Below, one piece after another: positions 7,411 through 15,793 of a stretch of 64,000 nt of DNA (positions within the stretch are counted from its first letter, which is position 1; every line of letters begins with the position of its first letter). Under the pieces are notes generated by a model. It was not told the DNA's origin. It saw nothing but the letters and a program-made list of their open reading frames with translations, and did not search any database. This DNA is from Catenulispora sp. MAP5-51. Lineage in GTDB: Bacteria > Actinomycetota > Actinomycetes > Streptomycetales > Catenulisporaceae. Where the stretch lies: assembly GCF_041261205.1 (NCBI RefSeq), contig NZ_JBGCCH010000026.1, positions 62,001-126,000 on the forward strand, in the 5' to 3' direction. Both the position numbers and the translations under genes were made by a program.

Positions 7411-10326
7411 TCAGCCCTCGGCGATGGCCCCGGCCGCCGCCGCGATCGCGTACTCGGTGGCCTGGTTGATGGCCACCGGGCCGCCGAAGATCTCGATCAG
7501 GCCCGCGCCGCCCAGGGAGGCGCCGATGCCGTGCAGGGCGTTGGCCGAGAAGGAGGGCAGGTTGGTGACGTTGGTCAGGACCAGCGGGCCGTCGGCCTCG
7601 GCGAGCTGCGCGGCGCCGGTGAGGGCGTCGGCGAAGCTCAGGCCGGTGGCCACACCCGCGATGTGCTCGCCGTGGAACGTGGCGGCCACGCGCGCGGCGG
7701 TGTCGTAGCGGTCGTAGCCGGCGAAGCCCGTGACGTTCGGGATGTGGGCGTTCGCCGCCGCGGTGACGGCCTGGCCGCCGACCGCGGCCACGGCCTTGGC
7801 GTGGTGCGCGTAGGCCGCCACCGCCGGGTTCATGACCTTGTCGTTGGTGAGCAGGATCGCCGCCGGGGCACCGTTGTCGGCGAACGTGTTGCCCGCCAGC
7901 GGGCCGGCGGACAGGGCGTCGGCGAAGCCGACGCCGGTGGCCAGGACCACGTGGTCCGGGTTGCCCATGGCCGCGGCGATCTTCAGCGAGGTGTCGTACC
8001 GGTCGACGCCGCCGATCCGGGTGATCTGGGCGGCCGGCAGGCCCAGGCCGTTGACCACGGTCTGGCTGATGGCGCCGGTGCCGCCCAGGACGTAGACCTT
8101 GCCGCCGGGCTTGAGGACCCGGTGGATCTCGTTGACGACCTCGGCGTCGGAGACGTTGCCCGGAGTCAGCAGCAGCGGGCCGCCGACCTTCTTGGCCAGC
8201 GGCGCGCCGGACAGCGCGTCCGGGAAGTTGGCGCCGACGGCCAGCACCACGGCGTTGGCCGAGCCGTTGTTCGGGTACTGCTGCTGCGAGATCTTGATGC
8301 CGGTCTCGTAGCGGTCGTTGCCGGCGATGCGGCCCGCGCGGTTGGCGTCGTAGCCGGCCTGCAGGTACGCCAGGGTCGGCGAGCCCACGCCGGTGGCCTC
8401 GTCGTAGCCGGCGCCGGCGCGCAGCGACGTGTCGTGGCCCATGATCTCCTCCTGGGCCTTGGTCAGCGTGGTGCCGTTCCAGCCCTCGGGGATGATCGTG
8501 GCCATGTTGTCGTTCGCGGTGACGTCCCGGAACTTGCCGGCGTTCGCGTAGATCGTCGGGTTCTCGAAGCCCGGCGCCGTCCCGCCGTGCGCCTGCATCT
8601 GCAGCGCCGTCTCGGCGGCGAACAGCGGCGCGGCCAGCGAGGTGCCGCCCATCGGGGTCCAGTCCGGCTGGCCGTTGACGGTGTGGAACAGCGCCATGCC
8701 GGTCAGCGGGTCGGCGTCCATCGCGACGTCCGGGACGGTGCGCATCGGGGTGTTCAGGTGCGCGCCGTTCGGGGCGGTCTGCGACAGGCTCGCCGGGACC
8801 ACGGGCCGCTGGTAGAAGGGCTGCGGGATGTCGGTGGAGGTACCGCCGCCGCCACCGCCGGTGAACTGCCCGGGCTGCAGGTTGTGGGGGTCGCCCGCGG
8901 GGGTCTCGTAGTCGCCCCAGGCCTCCTCGCCCCCGTAGTTGTTGTTCGCGTCGACCTTCAGCGCCGTGCCGCCGACCGCGGTGACCCACGGCGAGCTGGC
9001 CGGGAACTCGGTCTGCTTGCCGGCCGAGTCCGGGGAGCAGTTGAAGCCGGTGGTCGCGTTGGCCGGGTTGTCGTCGCCGCAGTCGCCGGTGGAGAAGTTG
9101 AAGCCGATGCCCTCCAGCGCGCCCTTCATGAAGATGCGGTCGAAGGCGGCGGTGGTGGCCGTGTCCTGGTTCCAGCCCTTGGTGTGCATCAGGCCGCCGA
9201 TGGAGACCGACACGACGTCGGCGGCGTGCGTGTTGACCACGTACTCGTAGGCCGCCATCAGGTCGTTGTCCTCGCAGGAGGCCGCGCCCACGTAGACGAC
9301 GTTGGCGTCCGGGGCCATGTTGTGCACGGCCTCGACGTCCAGGCTCTCCTCCTCCGACCACTTCGACGGGTCGCAGGCGGCCTGGTTGTTGTACGCCGCG
9401 GTGTCGGTGACCTCGCGGTACTGGCCCGGGCGGAACTGCTGCTGGTGGAACTGGTTGTTGTACGTCGTCTCGTCCTGCGCCATGGTCGGGCTGGCGTAGG
9501 CGTCCACGATCGCCACGGTCGCGCCCTTGCCGGTCAGGCCGGAGCTGGCCACGCCGTAGGCGCCGCGCAGCTGCGCGGAGTCGTAGCCGCAGAGCGGCGC
9601 CGGGATGCCGTCGTAGCTCTTGGAGCCCCACGACGTCGAGCACCACGAGGTGTCGAAGCTGGTCGAGGCCGGGTGCGTGGCGGCGGCCGGGGACTGCACG
9701 GCGCCGGGGGTGTTGATCTTCGGCGCGTCGTAGAGCCCGGAGATGCCGGTGATGGCGTGGGCGACGGCGGCCGGGACCCGGGCGGCCGTGGCCGGCGCGT
9801 AGTGCGCCTGGCCGTCGGGCGCGGTGTAGTTGGCCAGCGTGGTGCCGAAGGCGGCCTGGACCACCTCGGCCGAGCCCTGCAGGTCGACGTAGCTGTCGGC
9901 GACGTTCTTGATCGTCAGGCCGGCGCTCTTGGCCCAGTCGGTGACCGTCTTGACCTGCGCCGCGGTGGCGCCGAACTCGGACTGCACCTGCGAGGGGCTC
10001 AGGTACTTGTGGTACTGGTCGCTGTTCGGGTCGGCGACCTCCTGCGCCAGCGCCGCCAGCTCGCCCTGGTTCTGGCCGGCCAGGTACACCCGGGTGCTGA
10101 TGGTCTGCGTGGCCGGCACGGCGGCCTTCTCGGTGGCCGGGGTCGCCCAGTCGGGCTGGGTCCCGGCGACCGCGACCCGGCCGAGCGAGTCGGTCTGGCC
10201 GTTGTTGGTCGTGTCGTTGCTCTGGGCCTGCGCGGACGACATGCCGACGGCCGCGATGACGGCCGTGGCCATCGGTATGGTGCCGACGGCCAGTATCTTC
10301 GAGCGCTTCTTTGCGGCGTGGGACAT
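7411..10326 (-). CDS. Secreted S53 (sedolisin/kumamolisin) serine protease with three CWB2 cell-wall-binding repeats
   Basis: 971 residues. An export signal (Lys/Arg-rich start, hydrophobic stretch, SSAQA) is followed by an S53 prodomain (about 40-200) and a catalytic domain. The catalytic Glu and Asp are in EESLD near 326-330. The oxyanion Asp is in STGDCGD. The serine is in GGTSLAAP near 560. From about 665 to the end are three repeats of the CWB2 type, each starting like GNDRYET or GVDRYDT and containing NFPDALSGAPLA-like segments. CWB2 repeats attach proteins non-covalently to secondary wall polymers, so this should be a surface-held acid peptidase, matured by prodomain removal. It is divergent from the AfsR-like gene. 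A second CWB2 protein begins at 49295. Confidence 0.92.
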   Translation of the reverse strand: MSHAAKKRSKILAVGTIPMATAVIAAVGMSSAQAQSNDTTNNGQTDSLGRVAVAGTQPDWATPATEKAAVPATQTISTRVYLAGQNQGELAALAQEVADPNSDQYHKYLSPSQVQSEFGATAAQVKTVTDWAKSAGLTIKNVADSYVDLQGSAEVVQAAFGTTLANYTAPDGQAHYAPATAARVPAAVAHAITGISGLYDAPKINTPGAVQSPAAATHPASTSFDTSWCSTSWGSKSYDGIPAPLCGYDSAQLRGAYGVASSGLTGKGATVAIVDAYASPTMAQDETTYNNQFHQQQFRPGQYREVTDTAAYNNQAACDPSKWSEEESLDVEAVHNMAPDANVVYVGAASCEDNDLMAAYEYVVNTHAADVVSVSIGGLMHTKGWNQDTATTAAFDRIFMKGALEGIGFNFSTGDCGDDNPANATTGFNCSPDSAGKQTEFPASSPWVTAVGGTALKVDANNNYGGEEAWGDYETPAGDPHNLQPGQFTGGGGGGTSTDIPQPFYQRPVVPASLSQTAPNGAHLNTPMRTVPDVAMDADPLTGMALFHTVNGQPDWTPMGGTSLAAPLFAAETALQMQAHGGTAPGFENPTIYANAGKFRDVTANDNMATIIPEGWNGTTLTKAQEEIMGHDTSLRAGAGYDEATGVGSPTLAYLQAGYDANRAGRIAGNDRYETGIKISQQQYPNNGSANAVVLAVGANFPDALSGAPLAKKVGGPLLLTPGNVSDAEVVNEIHRVLKPGGKVYVLGGTGAISQTVVNGLGLPAAQITRIGGVDRYDTSLKIAAAMGNPDHVVLATGVGFADALSAGPLAGNTFADNGAPAAILLTNDKVMNPAVAAYAHHAKAVAAVGGQAVTAAANAHIPNVTGFAGYDRYDTAARVAATFHGEHIAGVATGLSFADALTGAAQLAEADGPLVLTNVTNLPSFSANALHGIGASLGGAGLIEIFGGPVAINQATEYAIAAAAGAIAEG

Positions 10327-10685
10327 GGTGGAAAAACAACTCCCCGAGTGATGTGAACTGCGTTGACGAGAGGGTGAGGGTTCAGTCCCGGGCCCACCCG
10401 CCGACGCTGTAGAAGACGGATCCGGTGCCGGGCAACGGGAATCCCGCTCGTGTGTGGCTCCGGTGTGAGATCGACGACGAGGCCCCAGGGGCCTCGCGGG
10501 TGAGCTGGTGACGACCGGCGGGGGTGCGGCAGGCGCACACCACGATCACGTTCGTCACTCTTCACCTCCCCCGAGTGTCGTGGACAGCGGGCGTCAGGCG
10601 CCCGCGTCGACATATGACCGCGCCAGTCTCGCGGTTTGGTGTTGAATACCTGTTGAACAAGGGTTTGGGGGGAAGGGGCACGGGG
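10327..10685. promoter_or_regulatory. Divergent intergenic region between protease and AfsR-like regulator
   Basis: About 360 bp hold no gene I can support. Both flanking genes read outward, so promoters for each must lie here, and the flanking regulator is a natural candidate to bind. I could not pick out convincing -35/-10 pairs or the direct repeats expected for a SARP-type site. A G-rich stretch at 10667-10678 serves as the ribosome site for the regulator. Confidence 0.4.
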
Positions 10686-12596
10686 GTGGGCTCTACCGTT
10701 TGGTTCGGACTGCTGGGTCCGGTGGACATCCGGCTGGACGGGGAACCGGTCCCGCTGCCGTCGGCCCGGACCAGGGCGCTGCTGGCCGCGCTGCTGTGCC
10801 AGGCCAACCGGGTGGTCAGCGTGGACGGGCTGGTGGACGCGGTCTGGGGCGCCGATCCACCCGACGGCGCCGTCACGACCCTGCGCAGCCACGTCATGCG
10901 GCTGCGCCGCTGCCTGGGCTCCGAGGCAGCCCGCCTGGAGACCGTCGCGCCCGGCTACCGCCTCCTGCTCGACCCGGCCGTCGAGCTGGACACCCGGATC
11001 TTCGTGGCCCGCTACCAGGCCGGCCAGCAGGCCGCCGACGCCGGCGACTGGCGCTCGGCGGCCCGCCACGCCGCCGAGGCGCTGTCGCTGTGGCGCGGCG
11101 AACCCCTGGCCGACGTGCCCTCGGAACTGCTGCACCTGGAGGAGGCCGCGGCCTGGGCCGAGATGCGGGTGGAGGCGATCGAGCTGCGGGCCCGCGCGGA
11201 CATCGAGCTGGGGCGCGCGTCCGACGCCGCGGCGGCGCTGCGCCGCCTGGCCGCCGACCACCCGCACCGCGAGCCCGCCTACGCGCTGCTGATGGCGGCG
11301 CTGGCCGCCGCCGACCGCCGGGTCGAGGCGTTGCGGGTGTACCGGCTGCTGCGGACCGTGCTGGTGCGCGACCTGGGGATGGAGCCGAGCCCCGAGTTGC
11401 GCGCGCTGCATCAGCGGATCCTGGCGATGGACACCGGCCTCGGCGCGGCCGCGCAGGAGCAGCACGAGGAACCGGGCACCGGATCCGGATACGTGGCCTG
11501 GCCCACCCCGCACACGCTGCCGTGGGACACCGCCGACTTCACCGGCCGCGAGGAACCCCTGCGCCGCGTCACCGAGGCGCTCGGCGACCCGAAGGGCCCG
11601 AACGCCGTGGTCGTCGACGGCATGGCCGGCGTCGGCAAGACCGCCCTGGCGCTCCACGCGGCCCACCGGCTGGCCGGCCGCTTCCCCGGCGGCCAGCTCT
11701 ACGCGGACATGCGCGGCACCTCGGCCGAGCCGGCGCAGCCGTTCGAGGTGCTGGCCGCGTTCCTGCGCCTGCTCGGCATAGCCCCGGCCGACCTGCCGGG
11801 GTCGGCCATGGAGCGTGCGGCGCTGTACCGGAGCCTGCTGGCCGTGCGGCGGGTGCTGGTGGTGCTCGACGACGTCCACGACGTGCGGCAGATGGCGCCG
11901 CTGATCCCGGCCTCGCCGGGCTGCGTGCTGCTGGTGACGACGCGGGACCGGCACGTCGGCGTCGCCGGGGCGGTGCGGCTCTCTATCAGTCCTCTGGCAC
12001 ACGATGAATCGCGGATGCTGCTGGAGCAGATGGTCGGGACCCATCGGACCGCCGCCGAACCCGAGGCGGCCGAGCAGGTTCTGGCCGCTTGCGCCGGACT
12101 GCCGCTGGCCATCCGAGCCGCCGGAGGCCGGCTCGCCGCGCGGCCCGGATGGAGGATCGCCGATCTGGCCGCCCGCTTGGCGAACGCTGCCGGTTCGGCG
12201 CTCCTCGACGAGCTCAGATTCGCCGACCACGATGTGCGGGCGGGCCTGGAGGCCGGGTTCACCGCACTCGGTGAGACCTCTGCGACCGCGTTGTGTCTGC
12301 TCGCTTTGTGGAGCGGACCAGAACTGGGCCTTCCAGCCGCGGCGTCCCTGCTGGGCGGATCGGCGGCCGAAGCCGAGGACATCTTGGAACGCCTGGTCGA
12401 CCTGAACCTGCTCCAATCGCCCCGGCACCGCCGCTACGCGCTGCACGCCCTCGTCCGCGAGTTCGCCGCCGAGAAGGCCGGCACCCTGCTGACCGACGAC
12501 CAGCGCGACCGGGCCGCCGCCCTGTGGCGGCTGCCGCACGCCCGATCGGCGGAGGGCTTCGCAGGGCGCTCACGGCCGCCGGCGCCCGGTTCGTAG
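10686..12596 (+). CDS. AfsR/SARP-like regulator: OmpR-type DNA-binding, BTAD and NB-ARC domains
   Basis: 636 residues from GTG 10686, chosen because a GGGGGGAAGGGG site lies about 8 bp upstream and the DNA-binding domain starts right away (STVWFGLLGPVDI). Residues 1-95 form the winged helix, 96-240 the bacterial transcription activation domain (ADHPHREPAYALLM, RDLGMEPS). An NTPase follows with Walker A GMAGVGKT near 312-319 and Walker B VLVVLDDVHDV. AfsR proteins often end in TPRs; here the protein stops soon after the NTPase winged-helix region, so it is a TPR-less version. It is divergent from the secreted protease and may control it, which is inference. A 16-bp terminator follows. Confidence 0.88.
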   Translation: MGSTVWFGLLGPVDIRLDGEPVPLPSARTRALLAALLCQANRVVSVDGLVDAVWGADPPDGAVTTLRSHVMRLRRCLGSEAARLETVAPGYRLLLDPAVELDTRIFVARYQAGQQAADAGDWRSAARHAAEALSLWRGEPLADVPSELLHLEEAAAWAEMRVEAIELRARADIELGRASDAAAALRRLAADHPHREPAYALLMAALAAADRRVEALRVYRLLRTVLVRDLGMEPSPELRALHQRILAMDTGLGAAAQEQHEEPGTGSGYVAWPTPHTLPWDTADFTGREEPLRRVTEALGDPKGPNAVVVDGMAGVGKTALALHAAHRLAGRFPGGQLYADMRGTSAEPAQPFEVLAAFLRLLGIAPADLPGSAMERAALYRSLLAVRRVLVVLDDVHDVRQMAPLIPASPGCVLLVTTRDRHVGVAGAVRLSISPLAHDESRMLLEQMVGTHRTAAEPEAAEQVLAACAGLPLAIRAAGGRLAARPGWRIADLAARLANAAGSALLDELRFADHDVRAGLEAGFTALGETSATALCLLALWSGPELGLPAAASLLGGSAAEAEDILERLVDLNLLQSPRHRRYALHALVREFAAEKAGTLLTDDQRDRAAALWRLPHARSAEGFAGRSRPPAPGS

Positions 12597-12610
12597 CCCG
12601 GGCAGAAGCC

Positions 12611-12647
12611 CGTCGAGCCCCGTCTCTCGCCGAGACGGGGCTCGACG
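12611..12647. terminator. Perfect 16-bp hairpin between convergent genes
   Basis: Arms 12611-12626 and 12632-12647 are exact reverse complements around a 5-nt loop. It sits between the stop of the AfsR-like gene and the stop of the convergent marR gene, and probably ends both transcripts. Confidence 0.85.
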
Positions 12648-12682
12648 CTTGTCAGGGCCCTCCGGGTGTGTCCGACTGCGCC

Positions 12683-12706
12683 GGGTTCAAGGGTTCAAGG
12701 GTTCAA
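12683..12706. repeat. Three tandem copies of an 8-bp unit across the marR stop codon
   Basis: The unit gggttcaa occurs three times without mismatch at 12683-12706. The marR stop codon (12695-12697) lies inside it, so gain or loss of a unit would shift the reading frame at the very C-terminus or just move the 3' end. Confidence 0.9.
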
Positions 12707-13174
12707 GGCGGCGATACAGCTGCGCAGTGCCGAAGCGAGCTGGCGGCGCTGGCCGGCATCGAGATCGGCGAGCATGCGCTGTTCGATGACCGTCACCGTT
12801 TCCTCGCAGGCCTGAAGGGTCGCGCGTCCGGCGTCGGTGAGTTCGATCCGCAGGATCCGTCCGTGCGTCGGATGGCGGCTGCGCGTGACCCACGCTCGCT
12901 GCTCCAGGTCGCGCAGCGTCTCGTTCATGCTCTGCGGCGTGATGAACGCGCGCCGGGCCAGGTCGGCGTTGGACAGGCCCGGTTCCTCGGCCAGGGCGGT
13001 GAGCACGGCGAACTGCGTGAGGGTGACGCCGTGCTCGTGGAGCGCCCGGGTCATGTGGGCGTGCAGCACGGCCTGGGCCTTCTTGATCAGGAAGCCGGGC
13101 CGGTCGACGGTGTTCTGTGGCCGATCTGAGTTCTGTGGCCGATCTGAGTTCCGTGGCCGTTCTGAGCCGCTCAT
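12695..13174 (-). CDS. MarR-family transcriptional regulator
   Basis: 159 residues from ATG 13174; a longer frame from ATG 13195 lacks a ribosome site. The winged-helix core is clear: LTQFAVLTALAEEPGLSNADLA, the recognition-helix region ITPQSMNETL, then a wing with THGRILRIELTDAGR. MarR proteins are dimeric repressors that often release DNA on binding phenolic or oxidative ligands. The N-terminal tail carries a 6-residue repeat (NSDRPQ) from three 18-bp tandem units. It is divergent from a VOC-family gene, and two similar operator-like sites lie in between, suggesting autoregulation plus control of that neighbour. Confidence 0.88.
   Translation of the reverse strand: MSGSERPRNSDRPQNSDRPQNTVDRPGFLIKKAQAVLHAHMTRALHEHGVTLTQFAVLTALAEEPGLSNADLARRAFITPQSMNETLRDLEQRAWVTRSRHPTHGRILRIELTDAGRATLQACEETVTVIEQRMLADLDAGQRRQLASALRSCIAALNP
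13113..13166. repeat. Three 18-bp tandem units in the 5' end of marR
   Basis: Units at 13113-13130 and 13131-13148 are identical; 13149-13166 differs at two positions. They encode the repeated DRPQNS-like N-terminal tail ahead of the winged helix, outside the conserved fold. Confidence 0.85.
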
Positions 13175-13176
13175 GG

Positions 13177-13238
13177 TTATCAGGTTACCTTGCATTGTTC
13201 GAGCGGCGGGCCTACCCTGGATATCAGGTTTCCTGACA
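13177..13238. promoter_or_regulatory. Duplicated MarR-type operator between marR and the VOC gene
   Basis: Two related sites share the pattern TATCAGGTTnCCTnnCA: one at 13178-13194 next to the marR start, the other at 13222-13238. The second contains the perfect inverted repeat TCAGG-ttt-CCTGA (13224-13236). Their spacing is 44 bp, about four helical turns. The position between divergent genes fits binding by the MarR product. Confidence 0.65.
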
Positions 13239-13257
13239 TCTAAGGAGAGGTGCCGCC

Positions 13258-13614
13258 ATGGCTGCCGTCGGACCGTCGTTCATCGCCCTGCAGGTACACG
13301 ACCTGGAGGCGTCCGCACGCTTCTACGAGGAGCGGCTGGGCCTCACCCGCGCAGCCGTCTCCCCGCCCCACGGAGTGGTGTTCGACACCCAGCCGATCCC
13401 GTTCGCGGTGCGCGAACCCCTCGTCGACCTGGACGCCACCGACAAGCTCGGCTGGGGCGTGGCCCTGTGGCTCAAGGCCGAGGACGTCGACAAGATCCAC
13501 GCCGGCCTGGTCGAGCACGGCGTGCCGATCGTGACCGAACCGTTCGCCGGCCCCTTCGGCCGAACCTTCGCGTTCGCCGACCCCGACGGCTACGTCGTCA
13601 CGCTGCACAGCTGA
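13258..13614 (+). CDS. VOC-family (glyoxalase/bleomycin-resistance fold) protein
   Basis: 118 residues, the length of a single-domain vicinal-oxygen-chelate protein. It shows the usual opening FIALQVHDLEASARFYEERLGL, a central beta strand with ALWLKAEDVD, and the closing GRTFAFADPDGYVVTLH. The family includes dioxygenases, glyoxalases and drug-binding proteins; the function here is open. AAGGAGAGG lies 6-8 bp before ATG 13258. It is divergent from marR with shared operators, so it is likely induced by the MarR ligand and may act on that compound. Confidence 0.85.
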   Translation: MAAVGPSFIALQVHDLEASARFYEERLGLTRAAVSPPHGVVFDTQPIPFAVREPLVDLDATDKLGWGVALWLKAEDVDKIHAGLVEHGVPIVTEPFAGPFGRTFAFADPDGYVVTLHS

Positions 13615-13679
13615 CGGCCCGCCGCCGCGCCGCGCGCCGCGCGCCGGGCCGCTCGCGCAGCCCCGGCGGCGGCCGGCCG

Positions 13680-14762
13680 CTAGAAGTTGAACTGGCTGAT
13701 GTTCGTGGAGTCGAACACAGTCGGCGCGCCGAGCGTGACCACCCCCTGCGCCCCGACCGTGAAGCTGCCCAGCGATCCGGCGGTGAAGCTCTGTCCCTGC
13801 GCGCCGGAGATCTGTCCGGAGGCCAGGGCCACGGCGGTGTACGCGGCGAGCTGGCCGAGTTTGCCCGGGTCCCACAGCTCGAAGGCCTTGACCGTGCCGT
13901 CCTGGACGTAGGAGCGCATGTCGTTCGGCGTGCCCAGGCCGGTCAGCAGTACCTTGCCCTTGTACTGCGAGCCGTCCAGATACTGCGCGGCAGCCTTGAT
14001 CCCGACCGTGGTCGGGGAGATGATCCCCTTCAGATCCGGGTACTGCTGCAGCAGTCCCTGCGTCTGCTGGAACGACATCTGCGCGTCGTCGTTGCCGTAG
14101 GCGATCTTCACCAGCTTCATGTTCGCGAACTGCGGCTTCTTCAGCTCGTCCTGCATGTAGCCGATCCACGCGTTCTGGTTCGTCGCGGTCTGCGCCGCCG
14201 ACAGGATCGCGATCTGCCCGGTGTAGTTCAGCTCCTTGCCCAGCAGGTCCACCTCGCTGCGGCCCAGGTCCTCGGAACTGGCCTGGGACACGAACACCTG
14301 CCGGCAGCCCGGATCGGTGTCCGAGTCGTAGGTGACGACCTTGATGCCCGCGCTCATCGCCTGCTTCAGCGCCGTGCACAGCGCGCCGGGATCCTGCGCC
14401 GACACCGCGATCGCCGACACGTGCTGCTGCATCAGGGTATTGACGTACGACACCTGTCCGGCGGTGTCGGTGGCGCTGGTGGTGCCGACCTCCTTGTAGC
14501 TCTCGCCGAGCGCGCTCAGCGCGGTGTCGCCGCCGGCGTCGGAGATGGTGAAGTAGGCGTTGTTGACCTGCTTGGGCAGGAAGCCGACGGTCAGGCCCTT
14601 CTTCGTCGCGGCGTTCGGATCCGTCGCGCCGGACTGCCCGGCGGCCGGAGCGGTGGACGCCGCCTTGTCGGTGGAGCTCTTGGTGGCCCCGCCGCACGCG
14701 CTCAGACTCAGCGCCAGAAGACTGCCGGCGGCCAGGGCCGCGATTCTTGTGCCTGTGCTCAT
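13680..14762 (-). CDS. rhaS: Sugar ABC transporter substrate-binding lipoprotein, rhamnose type
   Basis: 360 residues. A lipoprotein signal ends in LSLSAC with the lipidated Cys at 23, followed by a Ser/Thr/Ala linker. The mature part is a periplasmic-binding fold of the ribose/rhamnose type: VGFLPKQVNNAYF, AIAVSAQDPGALCTALKQAM, VVTYDSDTDPGCRQVFV, GLGTPNDMRSYV. It would capture the sugar outside the membrane for the permeases encoded upstream. It is the last gene of a four-gene minus-strand operon, and a secreted rhamnosidase flanks the operon, which supports rhamnose as ligand; ribose- or AI-2-like ligands are alternatives. Start at ATG 14762. Confidence 0.85.
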   Translation of the reverse strand: MSTGTRIAALAAGSLLALSLSACGGATKSSTDKAASTAPAAGQSGATDPNAATKKGLTVGFLPKQVNNAYFTISDAGGDTALSALGESYKEVGTTSATDTAGQVSYVNTLMQQHVSAIAVSAQDPGALCTALKQAMSAGIKVVTYDSDTDPGCRQVFVSQASSEDLGRSEVDLLGKELNYTGQIAILSAAQTATNQNAWIGYMQDELKKPQFANMKLVKIAYGNDDAQMSFQQTQGLLQQYPDLKGIISPTTVGIKAAAQYLDGSQYKGKVLLTGLGTPNDMRSYVQDGTVKAFELWDPGKLGQLAAYTAVALASGQISGAQGQSFTAGSLGSFTVGAQGVVTLGAPTVFDSTNISQFNF

Positions 14763-14785
14763 GGCTTTCCCCTCATCGCTTTCCC

Positions 14786-15793
14786 TCATCGGATCGATGG
14801 CGACATCTGCCGGGCCACGCGCGGCCCGAGGACGGAGACGGTCAGCAGCACGCCCGTGACGATCGTCTGGGACTGCGCCGAGACGTCGGCCAGACTCATC
14901 ACGTTCTGCAGCGTGCCGAGCAGGAAGACCCCGGCGATCGCACCGCCCAGGGTGCCGCGGCCGCCGTCGAAGTCCACGCCGCCGAGCAGGACCGCGGCCA
15001 CGACCGACAGCTCCAGACCGGTGGCGTTGCTGTACGTGGCGCTGGCGTAGTGCAGCACCCAGAACACGCCGGTGAGCGAGGACACCAGGCCGGTGGCCAC
15101 GAACAGCGACAGCTTCACCCGCCTGACCCGCACCCCGGCGAACCAGGCGGCCTCGGCCGAGGCGCCGACGGCGAACACCGAGCGGCCGAAGCCGGTGGCG
15201 TGCAGCACCACGGCCGCCGCGACGGCCAGCACCAGCCACGGCAGCACGGCGGTCGGCAGGAACGAGCCGGCCAGGCGGCCCGAGCCGAAATCCAGGTAGT
15301 TCTGCGGGAAATCGGTGACCGAGTTCGACCCGAGCACGATCTGCGCCACACCCCGGTACAGCGCCATCGTGCCGATCGTGACCGCCAGCGAGGGCAGCCC
15401 CAGTTTGGTCACCAGCAGGGCGTTGACCAGGCCGCAGACCACGCCGAGCACCGCGCAGACCACGATGATCGCGTTGATGTTCATGCCGTGGTTCCACAGC
15501 GCGCCCATCACCGCCCCGGACAGGCCCACCGTGGAGCCCACCGACAGGTCGATCTCCCCGGCGGCCACCAGCATCGTCATCGGCAGCGCGATCGCCGCGA
15601 CCGGCAGCGTGTTGCCGATCAGGAAGCTGATGTTCAGCGCGTTGCCGAAGCCGCCGACGGTGCTGAACGAGATCGCGAGCAGGATCACCAGCAGTGCGCC
15701 GACGACCGTGTCCCAGCGCAGTCCGCCGATCAGCGTCGGCCGGTGAACCCGGTGACCCCCCAGAACGGCGGTCGTGTCGGTGGTATCAGCCAT
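14786..15793 (-). CDS. rhaQ: Sugar ABC transporter permease (RbsC/RhaQ type)
   Basis: 335 residues with about ten hydrophobic segments. It has the family signatures TMLVAAGEIDLSVGSTVGLSGAV and GGVDFDGGRGTLGGAIAGVFLLGTLQN. It forms half of the membrane channel with the neighbouring permease. Its start at ATG 15793 overlaps the end of the preceding permease gene by 8 bp, showing tight translational coupling. The paired permeases, dual-domain ATPase and binding lipoprotein match the rhamnose transporter layout; the exact sugar is inferred from the adjacent rhamnosidase. Confidence 0.85.
   Translation of the reverse strand: MADTTDTTAVLGGHRVHRPTLIGGLRWDTVVGALLVILLAISFSTVGGFGNALNISFLIGNTLPVAAIALPMTMLVAAGEIDLSVGSTVGLSGAVMGALWNHGMNINAIIVVCAVLGVVCGLVNALLVTKLGLPSLAVTIGTMALYRGVAQIVLGSNSVTDFPQNYLDFGSGRLAGSFLPTAVLPWLVLAVAAAVVLHATGFGRSVFAVGASAEAAWFAGVRVRRVKLSLFVATGLVSSLTGVFWVLHYASATYSNATGLELSVVAAVLLGGVDFDGGRGTLGGAIAGVFLLGTLQNVMSLADVSAQSQTIVTGVLLTVSVLGPRVARQMSPSIR

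Noticed and set aside
7337-10339. Thousand-codon overlapping frames on both strands over the S53 protease
   Set aside because: Only one frame gives a signal peptide, S53 motifs and CWB2 repeats; the others are compositional shadows.
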